Notes: generated by a model not told the origin, from the letters alone. A stretch of DNA of 64,000 bases from Gnetum montanum (GCA_015680685.1 MNCI01030919.1:1226-65225); one strand, 5' to 3'. Positions 47,990 to 60,828 are shown, numbered from the stretch's first letter. Numbers and translations are program-made.

Positions 47990-49195
47990 CTATATTAAAG
48001 TAGGGATGCTTTCAAACAAGAGAATAGGTCCTAGATGTTCTCTAATATATCTACAAATAGCAAGAAACATGACATGAAAAGCTATTTTAGATTTAGGTTT
48101 AGGAGTCAAAATCATATCACAAGACATGTATAAGGCTTAAAACCTGCTACCATTGAAGAATTGAAACATCAAATTGGAACTTGCAGACTAATCCATTGCA
48201 ATCCCACTTGGAAAACCATAAGATATGATGATGATCATTAGTGATTGGTCATATCTTGTATACTTTTTAGTCATTCATGTTGAATAGAATAATAGAGAAT
48301 TTTTAATTATTGTGGGAAGAACATAACTTAGCATAATCAATGCAAAGTTTGGAATCAAAGACTTATCCTTGAAAATATCCAAGGAAGATGAAAAAGGATC
48401 CATATAGAAACAAAAAGTTCCATGCATTGCATACAATGATATAGGGTGCACTTGTGTAAAGAATTTTTTGATAGCTAAGTAGAGAAATATCTTAGCATGT
48501 AACATGTGTACAAAAGAAGTGTGTGTACAAAAATGATTATACAAAATAGTCACAAAACAAGAAAGCATCTAGTGGCTAATAACTCTAGAAGAGCATAAAT
48601 ATGAAATATGAATGGAACCAATTGAATAACTCACAAGTTCCTATATAGATAAAATGGAGCAGCTATAAAAAGAAACTTTTCCAAATAGATTACCAACAAG
48701 AAGAACACATGGATTGGGGAAAATTAGAGATTCTTGATAAGCTTGAACTGAAGCCTATATAACTTAAGACATAACCAAACTCAATAGAATATATGTTCCT
48801 AAATAATGAAAAGCTGATAGTGGCCAATGCTAATCTTAGTCATGAATAGAAGTAGAGATAGCTTAAGGTAGTGAATAAATGGCCAACAAATTTTGTGTTG
48901 TCATATAATGAAATGAGTGGGATAGATCCATGCATTTGTCAACATTGGATTCACATAGATCTAGTAGTCAAACCATGTGATTAACCCCAATGAAGACTAA
49001 ATTCGAAATTGGAAGAACTAGTTAAGTAAGAGCATGAAAAGATGCTTAAGACTAGATTCATCTATCCAATCATGAACAATGAATCAGTAAGATCACTAGT
49101 CATTTTTATGAAGAAAGGAAGAAAGCAAAGGGTTTGTGTTGATTTTTTGTAGCTTGTCTTAATGCAAATTATATTGCAGTAATTAAAGATAAGAC
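47990..49195 (+). pseudogene. C protease and reverse transcriptase start
   Basis: Protease active site reads AILDLGLGVKIIS: the DSG triad is DLG (TTA at 48093-48095), the same change as in A2. TAA at 48189 lies at the codon that is TAG in A1 and A2. RT begins at about 48860 (VNKWPTNFV-type frame, then FIYPI and RVCVDF) and similarity fades at about 49195. RNase H, INT and the 3' LTR are not found. Confidence 0.8.
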
Positions 49196-49259
49196 ATTTT
49201 CAAAAAATTCCTAAACAATTTACACTAAAATTCCTAAATAGAGATGGTGGCTTTGCCAC

Positions 49260-50340
49260 TAAAATGATTGCATTGTATAATATTATATTTTTAAAAAATT
49301 TTGATATTTTTTGAGGAATTGAAACTTGGGAAGAAAATTCTAAAATTTTTGATTTACTTGGTTTTAGTAGAATAAAGGTAGTAAGTGTTAGATCTCATAA
49401 ACAAGAATGCAACATATTATGGCAAGTTAGCTTTATCAAAAGAAAAATAAAATCCTTTCAATATTTAGGATGATATATAGTAAAATTTAAATTCAAAGGT
49501 GAATTTTACATATGTGGTGACTTTCATGTAGGGATTAGTTCTAAGCATATTGATATTTTAGACTAGAAAAATAATCAAGGATGGCCAAATATGCAAGATT
49601 ATGGTTAAATTAATATTGGATGGGAAAGAAAAATAGAGGATACTAAAATAAATCAAATAAAAAAGCTACATGTTAGAAAGGGAACAAGTCCTTAATCTTA
49701 TCATTTTAAATGGAATTAAAAAAAATTCATTAAGCTCAAGATTTACTTTTGAAAAAGAAGGAATATGTTCATGTATTGATTTACTACTAACCATCCCTCA
49801 AAATGGATTAGGAATCATTAACTTTTAGGTTGGTGGTAAATTTATAGAATATCCACATCATTTTCTATAGTTTTCTATTAAAGGAATGTATTCTAACTAT
49901 AAGAAATGCTAAAAATTAAGAGTACATATTATAACTACATATACAGAATCTTGCTAGTAATAATTTCAAAATTTGCTGAAAATAAAAAAGTCTGAAGATT
50001 GATTAGAAGACATATTATTAGAAGCTAAAAAAATATTACTATGCAATAATAGTTTATAGGTAAAAAGAAGTAGTTTGATAAAGAATGTCTTCAAGCAAGA
50101 TTAGCTCTTAAAAATTCATGTAATAAAAGATCTTTAAAAAAGAACCACATGAAATTACTTTGAGAGAAAAAAAGAAATTTTCTAAAAGAGCAGAAAAACA
50201 ATATGGCGCAAATGATAAAGCAATACCTATAAAAATTTTTAAAAATAAAGTTTCTTCAGGTAATGATAATTCATTTGCAGAGATAAAAGGATTTTACCAC
50301 AATTTTTTCATCATGAGATAAATAACATAACAAGTTGCAT
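49260..50340 (+). mobile_element. LINE endonuclease relic
   Basis: Broken frames give ETWEENSKIFDLLGFSRI, ICGDFHVGIS (normally GDFN), SRFTFEKEGICSCIDLLLT and, after an HH pair, KKKWFDKECLQARLAL. These are the successive motifs of an apurinic endonuclease (EEP) domain and the following linker in non-LTR elements. No RT follows before the copia-related sequence at 50500. Stops are throughout. Confidence 0.6.
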
Positions 50341-50520
50341 GCTCCTAAATATTTGACAACTTATGTATGATAAAGTAGTAGAGGAAATCGAGAAATTAGC
50401 TTCTAAAAAGTGATGAGGATATACCTACCCTAGTAAGACATTCTATAGTAGTAGGGCCATCAAGGAAATATGATTCAAATAATGCATCAAACTCAAAGGA
50501 TCTTGTAGCATCACCAACTC

Positions 50521-50895
50521 ATGCCCATAGGGAGCCCTTTCCTCACATTAAGTAGCTTAGATCAAGTGTATTTGCGCAAGGGAAGTCTTCTAAAAGACTC
50601 TCCAAATGTTTCAGGAGTGAGGATGCTCCACGATCATTTGAGCAACAAGCGATGCATAGTATTTTTGGTACAATGGCTCAATGGGCATAAGAAGCTCCCA
50701 AGACTTACCAACATAAGGGTACTTCTTCATCTTCCTAGCAAGCTCCATCTCACACCCCTTCATCATCATAGTTTTAGCACTAGTACTGATGAGGAGGAGG
50801 AGGAGACATATAGGTTCACTCATGCAACTTCAAACTTTGATGAGGAGATTTTTATGGTATATGAAATGATATGTGATGGTTTTCTATCTTGTTGA
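50521..50895 (+). other. Open frame of 124 codons, unrecognised, next to copia LTR F
   Basis: Contains a Ser/His/Pro stretch and a TDEEEEETYRF segment. No domain recognised. It lies about 420 bp before the copia polypurine tract, so it may be the last ORF of element F, or chance. The AT-rich stretch 50896-51300 holds no gene. Confidence 0.3.
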
Positions 50896-51792
50896 GATGA
50901 CATTTAATGTATAATTCCATGCTATGTGTATTTTTTATTTTTTTATTGATATATACATCTTGGTCAAACTTTGTATGCTATACCTTTGGAGACAAGTTAT
51001 GAAGTGTTCAATATATATCCTCTATATATGAGGTTTATGAATTATGCTTGCATTATGGATAGATATCAATAGACTTTGGGTAATTTTTTATGTTTCCATT
51101 TTCTTATGTTGCCCTCTTGTGATCATGGCTAATGGATATATGCTTATTAACTATTTTATCTCGTTTTCCTTTTCCATTCTTGCTATCATAGGATTATTGT
51201 TATATATATACGTATGTATGTATATGTTTGTGCCTTTAAATTATTTATCATATGGGATTGTGATGTTATACTAACTCATTTTCTCAAGTTTTTGACATTA
51301 CCAAAAAGGAGGAGATTGTTGACCATTTGGTATGTTAAAAACCTTAGAAATTGGAGAATATGGAAATTGTGTTTATGGAATCTTGTAGGACTTGAAAACA
51401 ATAAGAACATAATGTGATTAGAATAAGATCTTGATTCATCAAAATAAAGAGCAAGACTTAAGCGAATTAAGATCAAGATAAAAGAGAAGTTGTTTATTTT
51501 CCATGATAAAGTCTCAACCAAAAACACAAAGGTAAAAGATATTTAAAAGCCAAAAATAGGTTTTCTAGTATCTACTAAGACATCCCAAAAGATTAGCAGA
51601 CATCCTAGAGGTAAAATTTCAATTTTATGCCAAACATCCCACAAAAACAACAAACATCCCAATTGCACTTGAGATGTCCTAGTTGAGACATCCTATGTGA
51701 GATGTCCTAATTTCCAGTAGGATGTCCCACCTACAAGCAACAAAAAGTTAGTAGGACATCCAAAGCTCAAATGAGATGTCCCAGCTAAGGAT

Positions 51793-54700
51793 TGTTGGAA
51801 CTTTGAATGTGGGGATGAATAAGTTCAAATTAAAAATTCTCCAACACAAAGAACACAACCAATTTTAACATGGTTTCCCAACATGTGTAGTCCACACTCA
51901 GAGCGTAGATCTCTTGCACACCTCCAAAATTTGTTTCATAAAAATGTGGCTTAGAGAAAACCATAACCTTTGCAATGTTTGAGCTTTGCTAAGGAGAGTT
52001 TGATGACTGTGAAAACTCTCAACCCCGCAAGGTCCCAACAAGCTCAATGGTAGTTTGAAGGGCACCACACCTTATACAATCTCTAAGCTCTACTCTAGAG
52101 TGTCGTGACACTGCACTAACCACTTAATACCACAAGGTCTCGACAAGATTAGAATGTGGTTTCAAGAATCCCACTACCTATACAACTTGAGTTCGCTCCA
52201 AAGTATTATGATGCTACACCAACACTCAATCCTATAGGATCCCAACAAGCTCAAGCAAGATGCTTTCTTACAAGAAGCACATCAATCCTACAGGGCAATA
52301 GAAGAGAACAATGATTACAAGGGATGAATGCAACTTAGTTTGTTGATCGTTGTACTTGAGGTATAGCTCACTTTACAATAGACTAAAGATAAAACAATAA
52401 GGATCAACAATGATTACAATGATTACCAAATGGCTACACAATGATCATACAAGGGCTTGCACTTTTCTCAATAAGAATGATGTCTTCTTATAGCCACTAT
52501 GTTTTGAAATTCATATTGAAACTTATGCAATGTCTAGTTAATGGTCATGGAAGATGTCTTCTACATGTTTGACACATCTTTCTACATCTGGCCTCTATTT
52601 TTGGAAGATGTCTTTGTCTAGGGAAGACATCTTTCTAAAACTAGTCTTCATTATCAGAAGATGTCTTTGTCTGGTATAGACATCTTGCCTAATGAAAGAT
52701 GGCTGCTATTTCTTTGCCTATGCATCCATTCATCCTACCAAGACATCTACTGTTTCTCATAAACATCTTTCTTTAATCTTACTTTGCAATTTGAATTCTT
52801 CATTCCTTGTCCATAACCTTGCACTTCCGCACACTATGATGATGTCTCTTATGAAGTCCTTGTTCACACAAAATCCTACCCTATAAACACAACACCACAC
52901 AAACATCCTTGTCTTCCATTTTTCTTAACATTTTTACATACAGAAAGATCAACAATCTTTGCGTTCTGGGTAATGCCCAAAACTTAAGAAAATAGGTTAG
53001 AAATACACAATAATAATACATAAGCTACTTCTCTCCCTTTTTGGACATGACCAAAAAGGATTATGCATATAAACCTATATCTTAAAGATATATCATTTTA
53101 TAAAAAAAACATATAGTTATGGAGAGCCATTGCATAATGAGAATAATCATTATCACATAAATCTCTCCCCTTGTATGGGCAGCACCTAAAAGAATTTAAA
53201 CACCTACAAAAGTATTTCATGATATAAATGTGCATGACATAAAACCATTTTGCAAGAGAACTAGTTGAAGAGTACCCATATCAATAATTTCATAGGGCTA
53301 ATATAGTAAAATTAGTTTTTATCAAGAGCAGTCTTTCATTTGTTCATAACAAGAAGCACAATTGATCCAAGCCTTTTAGTAACCTATCTACCATGATTCT
53401 AGAATCATCCAACATTCTCTTGAAAAGATCAATAATCTAATATGCAAGTTCATGGAAAGTGAGTTTAAAACATGCATATTCAACTTTTAAGGCAAAGCAA
53501 CACATCTAATCATGCTAGAGATATCAAAAGATCAAACACAACCAATCAAATTTTTATCCAAAAGAAGATTCATAAATTAATACATGATAATCATGTTAAA
53601 GGCAAAAAAAATAGCACATGGATATACCTCATATCTTACCAAAAGATATCGTGAATACCTATTCTAGTAGGTCTTAATTCATATTTGCAAAAAGGGCCTT
53701 AGTTACTTAAAAAGATATATTCTCAACATACAAAAGCTTGGACAATAAATAGAGCTCACATGTAAGTATATATAACATATAAAAATTAGGATCTTTCACC
53801 ATAAAGATTCATCTTTAGATAAGTATTTAATAAATATCCTCCTTTACAACATTAGCAGATGAATATGCTCATTTTTCACTAAGGGTCAGTTGAAATGTGA
53901 CGTTTTGCTACTTCAGTGTCTTTTGGTAAAAGCCTCAAAAGACCCCCCCTACACTAGTGGCCTCCTAGATTAGGTATAGGCTCCCATTGCATATGAGTAG
54001 ATTCAAATGCTCCCTTTGGATACTTTTGAATCAACTTATTCTTTTCTCATTAAAGTACTATTCCTACAAATCAACGTTATGATCAAGTGTGGAGACTAAA
54101 GCCTTCTATTAATAGTAATTTATAATGATTTCTTTTGCAATGATACTTTTCTCAAAAGATTCATGAATTGCATCGAAGGTACTAATTCAAATTCTTTAGC
54201 AAAAAGCTTCCATAAGAAATTTAACTTTATGATTTTAGAACAAACCCATATCTCAAGGAAAAAAGCTTATTAGTTCATGAAGTTTATCCAAGGATTTTAA
54301 ATCACTTGAAACTAATATATCAAAAGATGATTTTTCAATAAAAAATTTTAAAAGTTTACAAGTACCACAAGCTTTCATTTAATCAAATCATGCTCATACA
54401 TACACAAGAGATATCATAATTTAAAATATTCTAATAGTATCAAATATCTTCTCTTGTAAGCACCTATCTTAGCATTTGTAGAATACTAAAGCTTACATCC
54501 CATAACTTGAAATGAAGTAAGCACACATCAACACAATTTAGTCTTTCCAAATTAAATAACAACATGATATTTAGTAAGCAAGGAAATAAAGACTTATCCT
54601 GACTTACCTTACTTGCAATTGAGAATTAATGTGCATAGAGTGCTAGAGAATGAGATTCCTCTTTTGAGGTTTCTCTTATTACACAAACTTCTTCAATTTT

Positions 54701-57355
54701 CAAGGCTTGGCTCCTTTTCACAAATTGGCTAGATAGTATCTTCTCATTCTCAGGTTTTTTTCTTTTGATTCTCCAAAATTTTTAAGCTCCTTCATTCTTT
54801 TGAGTTGTCCAATCTTTTTTGTCTTGCACAAATTCCTTTCTCAATGAATTTTGATAAGACCAAGGAGTCTTGTGATGTGACCAAGGATTCTTGTGATATG
54901 ACCAAGTACTCATATGATAAAACTTTAAATTGCACTCCCATTATTTATGCCCAAACTTATTACAATAATAACATCTAACCCTTCTATTATAGAAAAAGTG
55001 ATTAGAATAATCAAACCTTTGAGGAGTCTTCTAATGGTTAGGAGCTTATTTTGATGTAGTACCCTTACTCCTTGGAGATTCCTTGAGATGGGATGAAGGT
55101 TTTGCAGGTTCTTCTTCTTGGGAATAGCATCCAAGTCCACTTTTATCTTGTGGACTTCTTCCTTCTCTAAGAACCATTCGAAGGGACTCTTTTCCTTTAA
55201 CCAGCCTCTCATTCACAAGCTTTAGATATGCAATATCTTCTTTAGCCTTCTTATAAGGCAAGATAGGCTTTTCAATCTCAGCCCTTAGGTCTGAGATTTC
55301 TTTTGTAAGATCAAAAATTATTGTATTCAATAAAGAAAGTTCTTGATCCTTTATTTTTACTTACTTGTTCAACTTTGTACAAATATTTTAAAAATTTAAA
55401 AGTACATTACACAATAAATCAAAACTTTCATCCTCATTAAGTTCATCATTTGAGGTATTAGCATCATCATCAATGAGAGCCATGCAAACGACGTGTGAAT
55501 CCTTGGCATTGTCCTCCACCTCTTTTTCACTTTGCTCTCCATCATCCCAACTTGAGTAGAAGTTGGTCTTTCTCATCTCCTCATCATTTCTATCCTTTTG
55601 TTGTAACTTGTTACTACTAGGACATTGAAAGACCACATGACCTCTTCCATCACATACCAAGCATTCTATTAATGATGAATCAAAATTAGAACTTAAAAAA
55701 ATTTTATGTTTGAATTGATATGATTTTTGTTGATTGAAGCTCTTACTCATCTCGTCAATCACATTGGTTATTTTTTGAATCTTAGCTTTAAGGTATGAGT
55801 TCTCTTTCTTGAGATAAAAAAATTCATCATTAAGAACTTTAATTTTCATTTCCTTAGTATGTAAAGCATCTTTTTTCTCAATGCACAAATTTTGGAAAGA
55901 AATAACTTCATGGAAAAATATCCCATACCTTTCTTCAAAGGAAACATCATCTAGATAATCACGAGTTTTGTGAACTTTACAAGAATAGTCTTCTTTATTT
56001 CAAAATGTAAAGAAGGGAATGAGAGACTTACCTTTATAATAGCAGTGATATATGAATTAAGCATACTAATTGATGAAGCATATTAGTCTCTTTGTCTAGA
56101 TGTGTTTGATGTTGATAGCCCCTTCCATGTTCACTCTTGAAGATTAATGTAGAGTGCAAGAGTACCAGACTTCAATACCACTTGAGGATTGTTGAACTTA
56201 AAAGGGTGGAAATGAATAAGTTCTTCAAATTAAAAATTCTCCAACACAAAGAACACAACCAATTTTAATGTGGTTCTCCAACATGGAGAGTTCACACTCA
56301 AAGGGTAAATTGCTTACACACCTCTGAACTTTGTTCCTTCAAAAATGTGGTTTAGAAGGAACCATAACCTTTACAAAGTTTGAGCTTCTCTAAGGAGAGT
56401 TTCATGACTATGACAGCTCTCAACCCTACAAGGTCCCAACAAGCTTAAAGGTGGTTTGAAGGGCACCACACCCTATACAATCTCTAAACTTTTCTCTAGA
56501 GTGTTGTGATGTTGCACCAACCACTCAACCCCACAAGATGCCAACAAGCTTCAAATGTGATTTCAAGGATCCCAAAACCTTTACAACTTGAGCTCCACAT
56601 CAAAGTGTTGTGGTGCTACAGCAACACTCAATCCTGCAGGATCCTGACAAGCTCAAGCAAGATGCCTTCCTACAAGAAGCCCATCAACTTTGTAGGATAA
56701 TAGAAGAGAATAATTATTACAATGGATGAATGAAACTTAGTTTGCTAATCCTTATACTTTTGGTATAGCTCACGTTATAATAGAAAAAAGATAGAATAAT
56801 GAGGAGCAACCATGATTACCAAATGACTACACAATGATCATACAAGAGCTTACACTTTTCCTAATAAGGATGATGTCTTCTTAAAGCCACTATGTTTCCA
56901 AATTCATCTTAAAAGTCATCCAACAGCTAGCTAATGGTCATGGAAGATGTCTTCTTTATGATTGAGACATCTTTCTACATCTAGCCTCTATTCTAGGAAG
57001 ACGTCTTTGTCTAGGAAAGATGTCTTTCTAAAACTGGTCTTCATTCTAGGAAGATGTCTTTGTTTGTAAAGATGTCTTTGCCTGATGAAATACATATGCT
57101 ATTTCTTGGATATGCCTTTGCCTATGCATCCTTCAATCCGGCCAAGATGTCTAGTATGTCTCATAAACATCTTTCTTCAATCTTCCTTTACATTTTGAAT
57201 TCTTCATTCCTTGTCCATAACCTTGCACTTCTGGATAGTCTGATGATGTCTCTTATGAAGCCCTTATCTACACATAATCCTACCTTGTAAACACAACACC
57301 ACACAAACATCCTTGTCTTCCATTTTTCTTAACATTTTGACATACCAAAACAACA
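51793..57355 (-). mobile_element. Element E: pol-less Ty1/copia element
   Basis: Direct repeats of 1162 bp (51793-52954, the 3' LTR on the minus strand) and 1166 bp (56190-57355, the 5' LTR), TGTTG...CAACA. On the minus strand a TGGTATTGAAG sequence follows the 5' LTR after a short spacer, resembling the initiator-tRNA-Met site TGGTATCAGAGC. A TCCAAAAAGGGAGAG tract lies near 53040 (minus strand). The internal 3.2 kb has gag only; no protease, integrase or RT. The flanks (AGGAT and ATACC) do not match, so no target duplication is seen. 52955-54900 holds no gene. Confidence 0.82.
54925..55888 (-). pseudogene. E gag with two CCHC zinc knuckles
   Basis: Read on the minus strand: a coiled-coil-like region, then the knuckle CLVCDGRGHVVFQC (CX2CX4HX4C), then an acidic segment, a second coiled-coil-like part and a second knuckle CYYCNKFGHK*WEC with one stop. 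This arrangement is known from SIRE/Tork-type copia gag. Split into frames 55388-55888 and 55046-55330 by stops. It would bind element RNA if expressed; as it stands it is broken. Confidence 0.8.
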
Positions 57356-58246
57356 ATACCAACTAGCCATTTTCTAGCTGTTGTTTGAATTCCAGCAGTT
57401 ATTTGACAAGGAGAAAGACCATAAAAGAAATAGTATCTTTGTGAAAAGGATAAGCATTATTCATACAAATATTCCATCATTGTTTACGTCAAGTGAAATT
57501 TTTTTATTGTTTAATTATCTATCTTTGTGAATTATATTGTAATTGTCGACTACCTTGTAGCAAGGAATCTATAAGTGTAATTACATTCTCTCCTTGATAT
57601 TTATTTCTTCTTTTGTAAATCCTACAGAGTTGATGTGCTTCTTCAGAGAAGTCATCTCTTGAGTGTGTTGGGACCTTGCAAGATTGAGTCTATTTCTTAA
57701 GAGAAAACACTTCATGCAAAGCTCAAGTCATTGTAAAGGCTATGAAATCCTTAACACTACATTATGAGCTTAGTGAAACCTTGTAGGGTTGGGTGTGTTT
57801 CTATGTACAAATATCCCTTGCAGATCTCAAACTTTCTAAAGGTTATAATATCCTTGAAATCACATTTTTGAAGAAATAAAGTTTGGAGGTATGCAAGGAT
57901 TCTATCCTCCAAGTGTGGATGTACACAAGTTGGAGAACCACGTACATTTGTATGCAATTTTGTGTTCGAATTGGTGGAACTTATTCAACCTCCCTTCTAA
58001 GTTCTCAATCTTTAAAACTCATGTGAGTTAGTTCATATAATTGAGTGTGACTAAGACATATGATGTTGATACTATAATAGTCATGTTTAAAATGTTATCA
58101 AAATATTTAAAATTTAAATTATCTAACCTAATTTTCAAGAATAAATCTAGTCTATCCTAAGCATTGAACATCCATTCCCAACTTGTTGTACATATATTAA
58201 ACTGATGCTAATGCTACTAGATTACCAAGTATCTAATGTTGGGCAT

Positions 58247-59081
58247 TGATGAGTGGTGAGGTACCCCTACACTCAACCATACGAATATGAGCATTACATG
58301 CGCGATCCGGTCAAACTCCATAGACTAAGTACAACACGCCTCATGGAACACTTAAGGTTAATCATTTGTTGTCTTCCCAAACTTACTTGTATTTGTCATG
58401 GTTGTATGGTTAAGTAAGTCTGAGGTATATGATTTTTATGTCTTTTGTGTTTTATCTCCTATGCTAATGAGGTGAAGGGTGAAGAGACTAATTAACTAAC
58501 TCACTAAGCCTTAATTAACCTAGCATCAGTATCCGTTCCCACTTACCATTCACACCCTAAACCAATGCAACCTTGGTTACCAAACGCTACTCATTACTAG
58601 GATCACCAAGCGTAATGCACGTGCTCGAAGCGGTCGTACTAAATGCACTTAACGATGGGAGAAGGGTTGAGAGAGATTTAATGAACTAATAAATCATTTA
58701 AATGATAAATAATAAATAACAATAATTAAAATCCTATTTAGCCTATTCCATGCACTGCAAATTTTATCCAAGAAGTTCGTCTTTATTTTCATACACAAAC
58801 TTGTGTTCAGGTACAATATTTGCTCGAATAAAGATCCGTTCACTTTGGAGCTCCTATTGCAGGCACATGGAAATTATTCTATCTCTAGAGAGGAAAAACT
58901 ACCAGAGTTTCGCTACGGTCTAGGCCTAAACTTAGAAACAAGGAAGAGCCACCTCTTATTTATAGATTTGGCAGCACACTACGATATCACGTACGTGATA
59001 TCATAGGGGAAGATGCAATATCACGTACGCGATATCACGGCGGACGCGATATCGCGGCGGATGCAATATCGTGTCCCATCA
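58247..59081 (-). mobile_element. Solo LTR A4 (family A)
   Basis: 835 bp, with a perfect 5-bp target duplication GGCAT (58242-58246 and 59082-59086). Reverse complement starts TGATGGGACACG and ends CTCATCA. Six GATATC-type units at 58983-59070. Confidence 0.95.
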
Positions 59082-59123
59082 GGCATACTAAGTGGCGTAC
59101 TACTAGGATTATCAAACTTTAAT

Positions 59124-59279
59124 GTGCTTATGGTTGAAGCTAGTCTTACTTATGCAACATAATCACAATACAATGAAATCTAAATAATTAATTAAGTACA
59201 AGTGCTTATGGTTGAAGCTAGTCTTACTTATGCAACATAATCACAATACAATGAAATCTAAATAATTAATTAAGTACAA
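59124..59279. repeat. Perfect 78-bp tandem duplication
   Basis: 59124-59201 and 59202-59279 are identical. It lies in LTR H just beside A4. Either very recent slippage or an assembly artefact. Confidence 0.95.
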
Positions 59280-59639
59280 GAAAATTAAAGGAACAATGAA
59301 ATTAAGTTACAATTAAAGAAATCATTAATCTAGGCTAAGTGCTATAATGATGGTAAATTGATTTTGATATTATTGTCATCATGAAAATATGTCTAGGTAC
59401 ATAATCACTCGAATAATATTTTGGACAATTAACTTAGTTCAATTATAGGTTCTAACTGCTTCAAAAACAAACTACAAGAGCTTAACTATGTTAATGGCTA
59501 AATGGTGTCACAAATGTGATTAGTGCATGTATTTATATAAGCATTTATGCCTCTAACCCTACATCAACGCTACAACATCAATGTTGCTGCATTGATATTA
59601 CTATGTCAACATACGTAACCAAATTATGACTTATCAACT

Positions 59640-60340
59640 ACATTTATTCTTCACTGTATAGAAGGTCTTCCATCCATTTGAAAGTATTCTACTACTAATC
59701 TATAAGTACTCATAATCTGAATTTTTTTATTATGTAGCTAAAAAGTGTAATCTCTCTTATTAGCTCCACAAATTAGCAATTTTTTTTCTTTCAAAATTCA
59801 TCTTCATTTTTGTACATTCAGAAAATTTTTGTAGTTGATGCAACATTGCTTTTAATTATGTTTCCAAATTTGCTATTAGTGCTACATCATCTAGAAAGAT
59901 TAAAAGTTGTATCCATAATTACTTCACTTTAATAGTATGATTTATAGGTACCTCTTTAATCCACTCTTCTAGTTCATTAATAAAAATTTCAAACAAAGTT
60001 GGTGAAAGAGGACAATCTTATTTACTTTTATATTACCATAAAACTGATAAGATTGTGTAGTTTCTAATTCAAAATATTTTGAAGTCCTTCATTAATTATT
60101 TTCTAGGTCTCTCTCTAGACTACCTCTCAACCACATTTTCATAATTCAACATACAATCCCTTTGCATACACAACTTTTCCAATGAGGAATAGTGATTTTC
60201 TTAAATGGTTGACCATATAGAGAATAGTGAAGGCTAGATTTGTCAATTATCTTATGAAGGTAAGAGAGATTACATCCAATCTTCCCTAAGGTTTTTCCAA
60301 TGATCTTTAAGACCTTATTCAAGGAAGATGCCACACCTAT
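59640..60340 (-). pseudogene. LINE reverse transcriptase relic
   Basis: Minus-strand motifs in order: KTLGKIGCNLSYL, CPLSPTLFEIFINELEEWIK (RT block with the PLSP motif), FLDDVALIANLE (the catalytic Asp pair; usual form FADD) and FSECTKMKMNFE. This order is that of a non-LTR RT. Stops and frameshifts are present and no endonuclease lies nearby on this strand. Confidence 0.75.
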
Positions 60341-60823
60341 GCACTCATGAACTTAGACTTGCTTAGTTGAGGAGAGGCCCTAGGTGAAGATGTTTCTTTC
60401 TTTCTTCATGCTTTCTAAGGTGGAGGAGCTAGAACTTTAGTATCAACAAGAGTTGTACTTCTTTTCTTAGAGAACTTGACAAGACTTCTCTTATCTTTAA
60501 GAAGAGGTAGATCTAGAATAGGAACACTTGCCTAATAAAAAGGTAGGCTAATAAGGAGAGGATCTTTGTAAACTCTCTCTTGGGTAAACAACCCCAACAT
60601 ATCCCTCAAATCTATGCTAAGCATCTATTGAACGAAATTGTGGTTGATATGTGTTGGACTAACTTAAGGATGCATCTTTAGCATCTTTAGACTTACAAGA
60701 AGGTTGCCATAAAGTTCCAATTTTCTTATGTGTCATGAATTTTGACTAAATGAAGTGAAAATGTAGTAAGGATGAGGCCCTAGTTGACTACACTAGGACA
60801 TTTGATAAATTCAAATTTTAACA
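60341..60823. other. No gene recognised
   Basis: Sequence before LTR D. No motif recognised on either strand. Confidence 0.4.
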
Positions 60824-60828
60824 CGAAA

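Larger units (their letters stand above)
51317..58007 (+). mobile_element. Copia LTR F, split by element E
   Basis: Preceded by AAAAAGGAGGAGAT (51303-51316), the typical Ty1/copia primer tract, and starts TGTTGACCATTTGGTATGTT. The first part is 51317-51792; the rest resumes at 57356 and ends near TTCTCA at 58007. Together about 1128 bp, matching the E LTRs (1162-1166 bp), with which it shares GTTGGGACCTTGC, AAAGCTCAA and GGAACTTATTCA. Being preceded by a primer tract, it is a 3' LTR; most of F is missing. Confidence 0.75.
58060..59612 (-). mobile_element. Old gypsy-type LTR H, split by A4 (ends approximate)
   Basis: The minus strand has TATATAAATAC near 59530, ATTATTCGAGTGATTATGTACC (R/U5 signature of the gypsy LTRs here, TTATTCGAGTG) at about 59400 and a TTGGTAATCTAGTAG-type U5. 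Start (TGTTGACATAG) and end are guesses. No internal region adjoins, so it may be a solo LTR. Confidence 0.5.

Noticed and set aside
31431-59081. CRISPR array from regularly spaced GATATC repeats
   Set aside because: Plant LTR context, 17-bp units without unique spacers, and located in U3 before a TATA box.
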